Below the pieces are notes generated by a model, which saw nothing but the letters and a program-made list of their open reading frames with translations, ran no database searches and was not told where the DNA came from. The translations under genes and the position numbers were made by a program. DNA of 64,000 nucleotides. Source: Sulfurovum sp. AR. GTDB taxonomy: Bacteria; Campylobacterota; Campylobacteria; Campylobacterales; Sulfurovaceae. Below, piece by piece: positions 1 through 9,098 of this stretch; the stretch's first letter is position 1, and the number at the start of each line of letters is the position of its first letter. The stretch covers positions 248,001 through 312,000 of the forward strand of contig NZ_AJLE01000006.1 of the NCBI RefSeq assembly GCF_000296775.1. Reading direction: 5' to 3'.

Positions 1-63
1 TTTAGCAGTGCTATTATGTTTGCAGTATTTCCAGACAACAATGTTCTAGTGCATCTTATGTAA
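1..63 (+). CDS. C-terminal end of a gene cut by the window edge
   Basis: Frame 1 is open from the first base to a TAA at 61-63 and would encode the last 20 residues of a protein ending in PDNNVLVHLM. This is too short to identify. It is called only because the frame stays open to the edge and the stop lies just before the riboswitch leader. The open frame could be chance. Confidence 0.3.
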   Translation, partial: FSSAIMFAVFPDNNVLVHLM

Positions 64-78
64 TACATAACGTTAAAT

Positions 79-145
79 TAAAAGCTAAACTCATTGTGAA
101 GTGAGGACAGAAAGCCATGGGTCTTATAAAGATTGCCAGGCTGCA
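79..145 (+). promoter_or_regulatory. Cyclic-di-GMP class I (GEMM-I) riboswitch, copy 1
   Basis: The RNA carries the GEMM-I signature. A GCTAAA segment (83-88) leads into a 6-bp hairpin capped by a GUGA tetraloop (CUCAUU/AGUGAG). Then come GACAGAAAGCC, a second arm containing GGGTCT, and the closing GCCAGG-CUGC. Aligned by eye to the Vibrio Vc2 aptamer, the ligand-contact positions G20, A47 and C92 are retained. G20 is the base associated with c-di-GMP rather than cGAMP preference. A weak 7-bp hairpin follows at 151-173 before the PAS gene at 226. It presumably controls the four-gene signalling operon; whether ligand turns expression on or off is not visible. Confidence 0.88.
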
Positions 146-150
146 AACAG

Positions 151-173
151 TAAACTTTATGATTGTAAGTTTA
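151..173 (+). other. Hairpin downstream of riboswitch 1, possible expression platform
   Basis: TAAACTT (151-157) is an exact inverted repeat of AAGTTTA (167-173) and lies just after the aptamer. No T-tract follows, so it is not a standard intrinsic terminator. A G6 run (209-214) within the Shine-Dalgarno region lies about 35 nt further on. A hairpin is found at the same relative place after riboswitch 2. Confidence 0.4.
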
Positions 174-225
174 TTGGAACTACACTTCTTACACTACACA
201 CTACAAAAGGGGGGAGAATAATACA

Positions 226-639
226 ATGAATAGACCTGATCCAATTGATGAAGAGTATATCTTTGAAAAAGGCTTGATCGTAAGTTCTACAGATCTTAAA
301 GGCATCATTACATACGCGAATAGAAAATTCTGTGAAATAGCAGGATATACCAAAGATGAACTCGTAGGCAAAAATCACAATATCGTCAGACATCCAGATA
401 TGCCAAAAGCAGCATTCAAAGAACTTTGGGACACGATACAGGGCGGAAAAGAGTGGACCGGTATCGTAAAGAACCTAAGAAAAGATGGCAGATATTATTG
501 GGTTTATTCACATATTTCACCTATCATCGTTGATGGAGAGATCACTGGTTATACTGCAGCCAGAAGACCGGCATCTGAAACAGAAGTAACAGAGACAATT
601 CCTATATACAGGGATTTATTAGAAAAAGAAAGTAATTAA
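226..639 (+). CDS. Single PAS-domain protein, aerotaxis-receptor type
   Basis: This 137-residue protein is almost entirely one PAS domain. Residues 18-110 carry the Aer-like pattern: VSSTDLKGIITYANRKF, then AGYTKDELVGKNHNIVRHPDMP, then KNLRKDGRYYWV. In Aer and CetB relatives this domain binds FAD and reports redox or oxygen state. There is no methyl-accepting, kinase or output domain, so it probably signals through a partner, most likely the histidine kinase two genes downstream. The start has a purine-rich ribosome site (GGGGGGAG, 209-216). It is the first gene after a c-di-GMP riboswitch, and the Hpt gene follows 18 bases later. FAD binding is inferred from the family. Confidence 0.85.
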   Translation: MNRPDPIDEEYIFEKGLIVSSTDLKGIITYANRKFCEIAGYTKDELVGKNHNIVRHPDMPKAAFKELWDTIQGGKEWTGIVKNLRKDGRYYWVYSHISPIIVDGEITGYTAARRPASETEVTETIPIYRDLLEKESN

Positions 640-657
640 AGAGAGGTTGTCAACAAA

Positions 658-2055
658 ATGTACTATATACTAAATGAAACAAATCAAATTATCGCTGCAG
701 ATAAGAGTCTATTGGAATTATGCGGTTTATCGCATATAGATGAATTATCATTAAAAATTGCATTAGGCGATACAAGATTTGATTTATCCGAAACAGATAT
801 CAAGATCACAACAGGTCAAGATGATACAATGTTTCCGGTCTCTAAAACTTCCCTTTCAAGTATGCTTGGTCGTATCACATTGGTTGAAATCCAAACAGAA
901 GAGGAAAAAGCTGCTGAAGATGATCTATCGGTATTAACGCTTGATGATACTATAGAAAATATCGCACCTCTCGAAATAGAGGAAAGCAGTGAAGAAAAAG
1001 AAGTGGCTATCGATGACAACGAACTCTTTGATCTTGTCATGGAAGAGGAAACAGAAAGTATCACTCCTCTTGGTAGTCAAGATACAAGTAAAGAGGCGGA
1101 GCTTGCCATAGAGGATAACGAACTCTTTGACCTTGTTATGGAAGAGGAGACAGAGCGCAGTGTTGAAACGGTAGAAGCACCACTCGATATTATGACCGAA
1201 GATACAGAGATCCTTGACTTGGGCTTATCCGATAAAGAAGAGGAAGTAGCTAGTGAGAAAACTGTGTCAGAAGAGAGTGCTGAAATTCTTGTAGATATCG
1301 ATAAAGTGTGTCAACAGATCGGTATTTCTCATGAAGACTACGATACATTCCTCAATGAATATATCGATACGGCACTGGGACTTGAGCAGGATCTACAGAG
1401 TGAAGAGAGTACAAAACGTTCCAATGCTGTTGCAACACTTTCCCATCTTGGTGAGGTATTACAACTACCGGTTATCGGAGACATCATAGCCAAAATAGAT
1501 ACTGTACCTGCAGATGAGCTAAAAGCAACTGTAGAATCTTTTTACGCAACTCTCTCAAGAATCACTACAACACCAACTTCTCAAGCAGAACCTGAAATGA
1601 CACTCCTTGATACCCAAGAAGAAGATAAGATGGATCTTTTCGATGTAGAAGAAAAAGAAGTTGAACTAGAAGCGCCTATCAATGAAAAGGGATTTGGTAC
1701 GATTTCACTTGAAGGTATCAAACCTATTCACTTTGACTTTCAACTTGAAGAAGCTGCTAATGATCTCTCTTTACCGGTTGACCTTATTGAAGAATTTGTA
1801 CATGATTTTATCGAGCAATGTCATATTGAGACCAAAAATATGCTCAAAGCCTATGAAGAGGGCGATCTGGATGCCATTCAGAAAATAGGACATCTGCTTA
1901 AAGGTGCAGCAAGTAACCTTCGTATCAATCCACTCTCTGATACGCTCTATAAGATACAGTTTTGTGAAGACAGCAGTACTTTAGAAGCTTTGATCAAAGA
2001 CTATTGGGGACACTTTTTGTCTTTCGAAATTCAAATAAATGCGCTAGCAAAATAA
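658..2055 (+). CDS. Hpt phosphotransfer protein with acidic repeat linker
   Basis: This 465-residue protein ends in a histidine phosphotransfer domain (about residues 355-460). The motif HLLKGAASNL places the likely phospho-histidine at position 402. A second Hpt-like helical region lies at about 200-290 with a histidine at 253 (LSHLGEVLQL), but it lacks the KG that normally follows and is probably degenerate. The N-terminal 80 residues are faintly PAS-like. Between lies a highly acidic linker with two copies of a DNELFDLVMEEETE unit. It probably shuttles phosphate between the hybrid kinase downstream and the single-domain receiver at the end of the operon; this role is inferred from the gene set. 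Confidence 0.8.
   Translation: MYYILNETNQIIAADKSLLELCGLSHIDELSLKIALGDTRFDLSETDIKITTGQDDTMFPVSKTSLSSMLGRITLVEIQTEEEKAAEDDLSVLTLDDTIENIAPLEIEESSEEKEVAIDDNELFDLVMEEETESITPLGSQDTSKEAELAIEDNELFDLVMEEETERSVETVEAPLDIMTEDTEILDLGLSDKEEEVASEKTVSEESAEILVDIDKVCQQIGISHEDYDTFLNEYIDTALGLEQDLQSEESTKRSNAVATLSHLGEVLQLPVIGDIIAKIDTVPADELKATVESFYATLSRITTTPTSQAEPEMTLLDTQEEDKMDLFDVEEKEVELEAPINEKGFGTISLEGIKPIHFDFQLEEAANDLSLPVDLIEEFVHDFIEQCHIETKNMLKAYEEGDLDAIQKIGHLLKGAASNLRINPLSDTLYKIQFCEDSSTLEALIKDYWGHFLSFEIQINALAK
1009..1155 (+). repeat. Imperfect tandem acidic repeat inside the Hpt gene
   Basis: Two copies of a 16-residue unit, (I)(D/E)DNELFDLVMEEETE, are encoded at 1009-1056 and 1108-1155, giving a 99-base period. 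The spacer segments are also related (ESITPLGSQDTSKEAELA versus the preceding IEESSEEKEVA). The units look like docking or linker motifs. The even phase fits an in-frame duplication. Confidence 0.75.
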
Positions 2056-2068
2056 AAGGAAATACACT

Positions 2069-5000
2069 ATGACTATACGTAATAGACTCAAACTTATTGG
2101 TCTGGTACCAATTTCTCTACTCATTCTACTATCAAGTTATTTCTTTGTAACTTCATATGTAAACTATGAAAAGGCTAATGCACTGAAAACGACATTGATC
2201 AACAATGGTGCTTTGGACAAATCACTTATCGAAATCGGTAAAGAGAACGGATTAACAGCCTTATATCTTGGAAGCGATAAGAAAATGTATGCGGATGCAC
2301 TTATCAAACAACGTGAGAAACTAGATGAGTCTTTTGAAAACCTCAAATATGAAATCATCACAGACAAAAAGGTATACCTTCCATTCTTAGTTGAACTATT
2401 AGAAGGAGGGGCGGCAAAAGCATTAGACCCTTATACACTGCTAGTAGCCAATATAGATAAACTTCCCGAAGCCAGAAAAAAGATAGATGCTGAAAATGTA
2501 GATTTTAAAACGACGTTTTTTCAAACCTATAGAAACGGTCTATCTACACCAACGCTTGACAAGATCCTGATACTTAAGAAGTATGCACTTGATACAGATA
2601 TTTCAGGACTGATCGATACACTTACACAAATTTATACAGCTCAGGAGTACAGTGGACTTGAAAGAGGATTTATTGCATATTATATGGCAAAAAGATCTTC
2701 TCTCTCATTTGAGGAAATTGCATTATGGGATGAATTCAAAACAAAAGCACATATTTTTGATCTCAAACAGGTAAACAATGATGCATTGCGTACACAACTG
2801 GAAAAAGTCCTCTATAACGATCATGCCAAAGAAGTGATGAATGACCTGGCTCTGACATCATCTGCGATCCAGACAGATATCGATAACGGTGACTATGCAG
2901 AAGAAGTTATGGACTGGTTTGCATTGCAGACACAGAAGATCGCACTGCTTTCAAAAGCAGAACTCGTGGTTTCAAATGCTCTATGGAAAAAAAGTAACCT
3001 CTATCTTGATAAACAACTTTTGCTTCTTGCTATCGCAGGCGCTATCTGGTTGCTGAGTTTTATTTTGGCCTACCTGGGGTACACAACAGCAAGAGATATT
3101 ACAAGAAACATTAAAGAGCTTGAAGACGTATTGAACAAAGCGGTTGAAGAGATGAAAGCCAGTGATCAATACCTTGCATCAGATTCACATGCGATTGAAA
3201 ATATCGACCTTGATACGCATGAAGGTACAAAAGAAGCCTATAAATTCCTTGAGGACCTTGTTGAAACAGCAAAAGATGATAAACTTATTGCCCTCCAGGC
3301 CAATGAAGCAAAATCACTTTTCCTCGCAAACATGTCACATGAGATTCGTACACCTCTGAACGGTATTGTTGGATTTACAGAGATCTTACGTAGTACGAAT
3401 CTTACTGAAGAACAAGAAGAGTTTCTTTCAATTATTGATAAAAGTTCTGAAAACCTTCTTAGTATTATCAATAACATTCTCGACCTTTCAAAAATTGAAA
3501 GTAACAAGGTCGAGATTGAAAGTATCGTATTTGATGCAGCTGAAGAGTTTGAGAGTGCAGTTGAGACCTATGCAGTTGCAGCAACAGAGAAAAATATTGA
3601 CATGAACTACTACATGGATCCAACGATTTCTGCAAAACTCAAAGGTGATCCGACGAAGATCAAAGAGATTGTGATTAACCTTCTTTCCAATGCCGTTAAG
3701 TTTACAAGTTACGGTGGAGAAGTCAATCTTGATATTGTCAAAGAGACAGATGAAAATGGTGTGAATAGAGTGAAGTTCAGTGTTAGAGATAACGGTATTG
3801 GTATGACCAAAGACCAACAATCTCGTATTTTTGATGCCTTCTCTCAGGCCGATGTATCGGTCACAAGAAAGTATGGTGGTACAGGTCTAGGTTTGACTAT
3901 TTCTAGTCAATTCGTTGAACTTATGGGTGGAAAACTTGAACTTGAAAGTGCTAAAGACTACGGTACAACATTCTTCTTCTCACTACCATTAGAAGAGGTT
4001 GCATCTACTGAGGTTAATTATGAAAATGCATTCAACGATCTTGTCCTAGGTAAATATGAGCAGGATGTTCCGACAAAACTAGACAAAAATCTAGAAAAAT
4101 GGTTTGAATACTTTGGACCAACTGTCAAACATTTTGAATCCATAGCTGAACTCAAAGAGCTTGATTACAATGATACCTGTAAGAACTACTGGATCGATAT
4201 TGACAAAGCAAGACAAAACATGCTTGATGCTATTGAAAATATGGATAAATCGAAACTCATTATTATTGCCAATGTTACAAGCCGTAATAAGGTTGAAGCA
4301 CTGGATATTGATCAAAGCCATGTTCTCTTTAAGCCGGTTACACTCAGTAAACTAAAAACTGTCTTGAACAATACTGCGACTATAGCGCCTCAGCGTATTG
4401 AAGAAGCAGCAGCAGTACAACAGACCAGATTTGATGCTAAAGTATTAGTGACAGAAGACAATATTATTAACCAGAAACTTATTAGACGTATACTTGAAGA
4501 GCATGGGATTACCGTGGATATCGCAAATAACGGTCTTGAATCCTTTGAAAAACGTAGAAGTGGTGATTATGACCTCCTCTTTATGGATATTCAAATGCCT
4601 GTGATGGATGGTATTGAAGCGACACATGAGATCCTTGACTATGAAGAGGATGAAGAGTTAGCACATATCCCGATCGTAGCTTTAACAGCCAATGCCCTTA
4701 AGGGTGACAGAGAGCGATTCTTGGCCGAGGGTATGGATGAGTATATCACTAAGCCTATTGAAACGACTGAACTACTTTATATACTTAACAAGTTCTTATC
4801 AGACAAAGCAATTGGCGAAACTGCAGAAGCTACCAAAACAGAAGAAACAGTGGTTGAAACATCTGAAGAGAGTATCACTCCGACAGCTGAGATCTCTGAT
4901 GAACCAGAACTCACGCTTGACGAGCCTGCAGTAGAGAATATTGAAACACCTAAAAAAGAAAAGATCCTGATTGCTAAAAAATTATTGCTGGCTCGTAGAG

Positions 5001-5278
5001 TTTTAGCAAAAGTTTTGGAAAATCTAGGACATGACTATGATACATTGGATGATATGGAGATGTTAGAGAACACATTGGCATCAGGCGACTATGATATACT
5101 CTTTACTGATACAGACCTAGTTACAGAAAGTATCAGCCACTCTAATGGAAATGTAGCTATAATTTCATCAAGCAATACAAATGCTCCTCAAGAAGTCAAT
5201 GTACAAAAGGGTGAAACCATCTCAAGTACTGCTTCTAAAGAAGAGATAGAAAACATAATCACAAAGTATAGAGGATAA
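2069..5278 (+). CDS. Hybrid histidine kinase, NIT-type sensor, three receiver-like domains
   Basis: The protein has 1069 residues. It begins with a membrane segment (about 10-32). A periplasmic helical region of about 270 residues follows, with the nitrate/nitrite-sensing (NIT) pattern, including ENGLTALYLGS and LERGFIAYYMAKRSSLS. A second membrane segment lies near 315-340. The HisKA box SHEIRTPLNG places the phospho-histidine at 424, and the HATPase has NLLSNAVKFT and GGTGLGLTIS. Residues about 660-770 resemble a receiver without phospho-acceptor residues. A true receiver follows with LFMDIQMPVMDG (Asp840). The last 100 residues look like another receiver lacking the N-terminal acidic pair. 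It sits between the Hpt and receiver genes, so a multistep phosphorelay is likely. The ligand is unknown. Confidence 0.87.
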   Translation: MTIRNRLKLIGLVPISLLILLSSYFFVTSYVNYEKANALKTTLINNGALDKSLIEIGKENGLTALYLGSDKKMYADALIKQREKLDESFENLKYEIITDKKVYLPFLVELLEGGAAKALDPYTLLVANIDKLPEARKKIDAENVDFKTTFFQTYRNGLSTPTLDKILILKKYALDTDISGLIDTLTQIYTAQEYSGLERGFIAYYMAKRSSLSFEEIALWDEFKTKAHIFDLKQVNNDALRTQLEKVLYNDHAKEVMNDLALTSSAIQTDIDNGDYAEEVMDWFALQTQKIALLSKAELVVSNALWKKSNLYLDKQLLLLAIAGAIWLLSFILAYLGYTTARDITRNIKELEDVLNKAVEEMKASDQYLASDSHAIENIDLDTHEGTKEAYKFLEDLVETAKDDKLIALQANEAKSLFLANMSHEIRTPLNGIVGFTEILRSTNLTEEQEEFLSIIDKSSENLLSIINNILDLSKIESNKVEIESIVFDAAEEFESAVETYAVAATEKNIDMNYYMDPTISAKLKGDPTKIKEIVINLLSNAVKFTSYGGEVNLDIVKETDENGVNRVKFSVRDNGIGMTKDQQSRIFDAFSQADVSVTRKYGGTGLGLTISSQFVELMGGKLELESAKDYGTTFFFSLPLEEVASTEVNYENAFNDLVLGKYEQDVPTKLDKNLEKWFEYFGPTVKHFESIAELKELDYNDTCKNYWIDIDKARQNMLDAIENMDKSKLIIIANVTSRNKVEALDIDQSHVLFKPVTLSKLKTVLNNTATIAPQRIEEAAAVQQTRFDAKVLVTEDNIINQKLIRRILEEHGITVDIANNGLESFEKRRSGDYDLLFMDIQMPVMDGIEATHEILDYEEDEELAHIPIVALTANALKGDRERFLAEGMDEYITKPIETTELLYILNKFLSDKAIGETAEATKTEETVVETSEESITPTAEISDEPELTLDEPAVENIETPKKEKILIAKKLLLARRVLAKVLENLGHDYDTLDDMEMLENTLASGDYDILFTDTDLVTESISHSNGNVAIISSSNTNAPQEVNVQKGETISSTASKEEIENIITKYRG

Positions 5279-5283
5279 GAAAC

Positions 5284-5652
5284 ATGGCATTAAAAGTACT
5301 TGTTGTTGATGATGACTTCATCAACAGAAAGCTCATACAGACTCTTTTAAAAAAGAATCCAAAAGTAACAGAGATCATAGAGGCAGAAAATGGGTCTGAC
5401 GCCTTAGATAAAATGAAGAAAGATCCTAGTATCAATATGATACTCTTGGATATTATGATGCCAGTTGTGGATGGGATAGAGTTTTTGAAGATCTTTAGAT
5501 CTGATATGAATAATGCACATGTACCTGTTATTGTACTCTCTACGGATGATACACGTAAAACAGAAGTCTATGATAATGGGGCAAACGACTTCTTGCGTAA
5601 ACCTGTTATGCAAGATAATCTCTATGAAAAAATAGACCAGTGGGCAAACTAA
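5284..5652 (+). CDS. Single-domain response regulator (CheY-like)
   Basis: This 122-residue protein is a receiver domain alone. The acidic pair is in VLVVDDDF (9-11), the phospho-acceptor Asp56 is in LLDIMMPVVDG, a Ser/Thr switch is in LSTDD and the conserved lysine is in FLRKP. There is no DNA-binding or enzymatic output. It starts five bases after the kinase stop and closes the riboswitch-headed operon, so it is the likely final phosphate acceptor from the Hpt protein. Its target could be a motor or another enzyme; nothing in the sequence says which. Confidence 0.9.
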   Translation: MALKVLVVDDDFINRKLIQTLLKKNPKVTEIIEAENGSDALDKMKKDPSINMILLDIMMPVVDGIEFLKIFRSDMNNAHVPVIVLSTDDTRKTEVYDNGANDFLRKPVMQDNLYEKIDQWAN

Positions 5653-5677
5653 CTGATCTCTTACAACAATAAATCCT

Positions 5678-5695
5678 ACCAGCCATAAGGCTGGT
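5678..5695. terminator. Bidirectional hairpin between the signalling operon and lon
   Basis: ACCAGCC and GGCTGGT form a perfect 7-bp stem with an ATAA loop, 26 bases after the receiver stop and 25 bases before the lon stop on the other strand. The genes converge here. The flanking T and A runs are weak, so its strength as an intrinsic terminator is uncertain. Confidence 0.6.
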
Positions 5696-5719
5696 TAAAC
5701 TCTATAAAAAATCGCCTTA

Positions 5720-8137
5720 TTATACAAATATCTCTTTCAATACTTCTTCAATACGAGACACCCCAATAACTTCTACATTATTCTTTACTTCATCAGGAAT
5801 ATCATCCAGATCACGTTCATAGTTCTTCATTGGGATGAGCGCCTTTTCAACTCCTGCTTTGTACGCAGCGATCAATTTCTCTTTGAGCCCACCTATAGGC
5901 AATACTTTTCCTGTCAGTGTGACTTCACCGGTCATAGCGACTTTATTATCTATCTTTTGTCCGCTTAAGATGGAAGCGATGGCACTTACCATGGCGATAC
6001 CCGCACTTGGGCCATCTTTCGGCGTTGCTCCTTCAGGTACATGGATATGGAGGTCATAACGCTTATAGACTTCACTTGGATCCACTACGATACGCTCTTC
6101 TCTCTCTTTTGCACTATGAGGAATGATGGAAGGAGAGATAGGTAGTTCTCCATTGTCTATCAATATCTTCACAACAGAATGTGCGATACGCACAGACTCT
6201 TTCATCACATCACCTAAACTACCGGTAAGCTGTAATGCTCCCTTACCTTTGATCTTAATGGCTTCAATGGTTAAAACATCTCCCCCCACCGCTGTCCAAG
6301 CCAAACCACTGACAATTCCGACTTGAGGCTTACTGTCTACTTGCGATATCTCGAAGACTTTTTTGTCTGTAAACTTCTCCAGGTTCTTTCTTGTGATGCT
6401 TATCGACTCTTTTGTTTTATCTTCTAGTAGTTGTCTTGCACCTTTTCTCATTAAGCCGGCAATCCTACGGCGTAAATTCCGTACCCCAGCTTCTCTGGTA
6501 TATTCATCTATCAGTGTTTTTAGTGCTTTATCTGTAATGGAAAACTCTCTATTCTTTAGCGCATGTTTTTTCAGTTCCTGAGGTATGAGATAGCGCTTTG
6601 CGATCTCAAACTTCTCTTTAGGTGTATAGGAGTTCAACCCTATAAACTCCATCCTGTCACGCAGTGGTGCAGGTATACGTCCCACGTCATTTGCAGTCGC
6701 AATAAAAATAGCTTTACTCAGATCAATGTTGAAATTGAGATAATAATCTCTATACTTACTGTTTTGCTCCGGGTCAAGTATCTCAAGCAGCGCTGCAGTA
6801 GGGTCACCTCTCATGCTGCGTCCTACTTTATCTATCTCATCAAGTACGATGACCGGGTCCATGCTTTTGGCTTCTATCAATCCCTGCACTAAACGTCCAG
6901 GCATTGCTCCTACATAGGTTCTTCGGTGTCCTCTCAGTTCATTAACATCTTCAAGTCCACCCAGTGCCATACGCACAAGCGGTCTTCCCAATGCCGTAGC
7001 GATGGAGTTGGCAAGTGAAGTTTTACCTACACCCGGAGGTCCTGCAAAACAGAGTATGACACCTCCAGTCTCTTTTTGTTTGATACCTCTAAGCTCTGCC
7101 AATTCACGAACGGAGAAAAACTCAACGATACGCTCTTTTGGTTTTTCCAAAGAGTAATGGTCTTTATCGAGCTCAAGTGACACATCTTTCACACTGAGAT
7201 TTTTCTTGGTTAACTTTCCAAATGGAAGTTCAAGTACCCATTCCAGATAACTCTGAAGTACATTGGCATCAGCAGAGTCAGGATGCATACGGGCAAAACG
7301 GTCTAACTGTTTGCTGATCTCTTTAAACGCATCCTCTTGCATATGAGGCTTGAGTTCTGCTATCTTTTCTCTAAAGTTAGCGATCTCCTCTTCCCTTTGT
7401 GTATCCATACCCAACTCTTGCTGTATCTCTTTGAGCTGTTCTTTAAGGAAATACTCTTTATTGGTCTGTTCTATCTTCGAATGCACTTTTGTACGTATCT
7501 CACGCTGCACTTTTGCAGACTCTATCTGAGAGGTGACTATGTCAATGAGCCCCAGGAGACGTTTTTCTATATTCATCTCCACATAAAGAACATAAGCGAC
7601 TTCTTTATCCAGTTTCAACATAGAAGAGACCAAGTCTGCGATACGGTTCGGCTCATCATTTTCCTCTATGGTACGTACAAGATCCGCAGGGATTTGACTG
7701 TTCAGAGCAGAAAGTTTTTTGACCTTGTCTCTGAGAATATCCATCAACGCATCTGCTTTAAGCTTATTATAACTCTCTAACGTGACCACATCTATCACAG
7801 CACGGTTAAAAGGACCTTCTTGAGGTTCAACGATCTTTCCACGGGCAAGTCCCTGGAAAAGTATCTTGACCCTGCCATCAGGTATATGTACTTTTCGCAT
7901 GATCGACCCGATCACTCCTACTTTATACATAGTATCAAAATCATGTGTACCCTCTTTACCAGGCATAGAAGAAGTCACAAAGAGTAACGAGTTATTTTCC
8001 ATAGCATCGGCTGCTGCATCGATATCTTTTTGGTCTGTAAGAAAGATGGGACTTATCATAAATGGGTAGAGGAAAAGTTCATCCTCAACCACTATAGGCA
8101 AGGTAGTCGGAAATGCATCATAATCACTGAGTTGCAT
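5720..8137 (-). CDS. lon: ATP-dependent Lon protease
   Basis: The 805-residue protein has the full LonA architecture: an N-terminal substrate-binding LAN domain, a coiled helical region, an AAA+ ATPase with Walker A GPPGVGKTS (366-374), and a C-terminal serine-lysine protease with PKDGPSAG (catalytic Ser711) and GGLKEKLIAA. It degrades misfolded and regulatory proteins in the cytoplasm. The start is supported by AAGGAGC seven bases upstream. The gene is convergent with the signalling operon, and bamD lies upstream on the same strand. Confidence 0.97.
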   Translation of the reverse strand: MQLSDYDAFPTTLPIVVEDELFLYPFMISPIFLTDQKDIDAAADAMENNSLLFVTSSMPGKEGTHDFDTMYKVGVIGSIMRKVHIPDGRVKILFQGLARGKIVEPQEGPFNRAVIDVVTLESYNKLKADALMDILRDKVKKLSALNSQIPADLVRTIEENDEPNRIADLVSSMLKLDKEVAYVLYVEMNIEKRLLGLIDIVTSQIESAKVQREIRTKVHSKIEQTNKEYFLKEQLKEIQQELGMDTQREEEIANFREKIAELKPHMQEDAFKEISKQLDRFARMHPDSADANVLQSYLEWVLELPFGKLTKKNLSVKDVSLELDKDHYSLEKPKERIVEFFSVRELAELRGIKQKETGGVILCFAGPPGVGKTSLANSIATALGRPLVRMALGGLEDVNELRGHRRTYVGAMPGRLVQGLIEAKSMDPVIVLDEIDKVGRSMRGDPTAALLEILDPEQNSKYRDYYLNFNIDLSKAIFIATANDVGRIPAPLRDRMEFIGLNSYTPKEKFEIAKRYLIPQELKKHALKNREFSITDKALKTLIDEYTREAGVRNLRRRIAGLMRKGARQLLEDKTKESISITRKNLEKFTDKKVFEISQVDSKPQVGIVSGLAWTAVGGDVLTIEAIKIKGKGALQLTGSLGDVMKESVRIAHSVVKILIDNGELPISPSIIPHSAKEREERIVVDPSEVYKRYDLHIHVPEGATPKDGPSAGIAMVSAIASILSGQKIDNKVAMTGEVTLTGKVLPIGGLKEKLIAAYKAGVEKALIPMKNYERDLDDIPDEVKNNVEVIGVSRIEEVLKEIFV

Positions 8138-8221
8138 AATGTTGCTCCTTTAAAAATATTAAATTTTGTTTTATATATCAAACACACCCTTAAAAGGTGT
8201 TGTGTTCCTGCATTTTAAAGA

Positions 8222-8875
8222 TTAGTCGAAGACATAACCTATGATGCCTTTTTCAGGTGGCGTAATATCAGTCATTTCAACCACTGAGCCTTTATTTTTC
8301 TCTCTGTAGATCTTGGCTGCCTCTTCTTTTCCTGTTCGGTCATAGAGTGCTGCGATATTTTCATTGAGCAGATATTGACTCATATGTAATCTTATCAGCA
8401 TCGTATTAACAAGCGGTGCATAAGGGGAGCCCGGATAACGGTTGATATATACTTTAGCCGTAGCGATACTGTCCATAATGAGCTTTTGATCTTTATAGAC
8501 ATCTTTGATACCTAAAAACGACGCTTTGAGTTTCATGAAGTCTGTATATTCACGGCTCTCATACTCGCCAAAACGTTTATTATACTCATCAAGATAATAG
8601 TTCGCAAGCAGGTACTCTTCCGCATTCATATGTGCATGAGCAAGCATCATCAAAGAGGTCGGCATAAGGGGTGAACGCATATGTTCACTCTTTAGAGATA
8701 TATAATAGGCATCAGCCTTATCCAAATTTCCGCTCGTAATACTGTTGGCTATCTTCTGATACCAATAGAGTGCCGGTTTATTAAATTCAGCCACTTCCTT
8801 CTCCTCCCCACACCCCACAAATAAAAATAATATCGCTGCAGCCATACCTACAAACACACTTTTCTTCAAGTTCAT
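8222..8875 (-). CDS. bamD: Outer-membrane assembly lipoprotein BamD
   Basis: The 217-residue protein starts with a lipoprotein signal peptide ending in a lipobox (LFVGCGEE; lipidated Cys near residue 20). Tetratricopeptide-like helices follow, with YWYQKIANSITSGNLDKAD and the RYPGSPYAPLV signature typical of BamD/ComL. It belongs to the BAM complex that inserts beta-barrel proteins into the outer membrane. An open frame extends further upstream, but the start at 8875 has an AGGGAAAG ribosome site and gives a proper signal peptide, so it was chosen. lon lies 84 bases downstream on the same strand. Confidence 0.88.
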   Translation of the reverse strand: MNLKKSVFVGMAAAILFLFVGCGEEKEVAEFNKPALYWYQKIANSITSGNLDKADAYYISLKSEHMRSPLMPTSLMMLAHAHMNAEEYLLANYYLDEYNKRFGEYESREYTDFMKLKASFLGIKDVYKDQKLIMDSIATAKVYINRYPGSPYAPLVNTMLIRLHMSQYLLNENIAALYDRTGKEEAAKIYREKNKGSVVEMTDITPPEKGIIGYVFD

Positions 8876-9098
8876 ATCTTTCCCTAAATTAAAATCTAAT
8901 AATATATATAATAGCTCAAAGTATGTAAAAAGCGTATTAGCTAGTATAGATAATTCCAAAAAGATGGCTCTTATAGGGGTATCTCAAATTCACAAAGTAA
9001 AAAGGTAACGCTTGTACAACGAGAATATGATATAATTAATTATTATTTAATATCAATTTTATATTAACTATGATATTCTTTAATTTAGTATTACAGAG
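8876..9098. other. Divergent intergenic region between bamD and the pilin operon
   Basis: This AT-rich stretch has no open frame worth calling. It holds -10-like sequences for the rightward transcript: TATAAT at 9031-9036 and TAGTAT at 9086-9091, the latter placing a start at the first base of the riboswitch. It presumably also holds the bamD promoter. No clear -35 boxes were seen. Confidence 0.4.

Noticed and set aside
209-214. G6 run overlapping the ribosome site of the PAS gene, considered as a phase-variable poly-G tract
   Set aside because: Six G is short for phase variation, and similar G6 runs occur elsewhere inside intact genes here (for example near 12371 and 56694).
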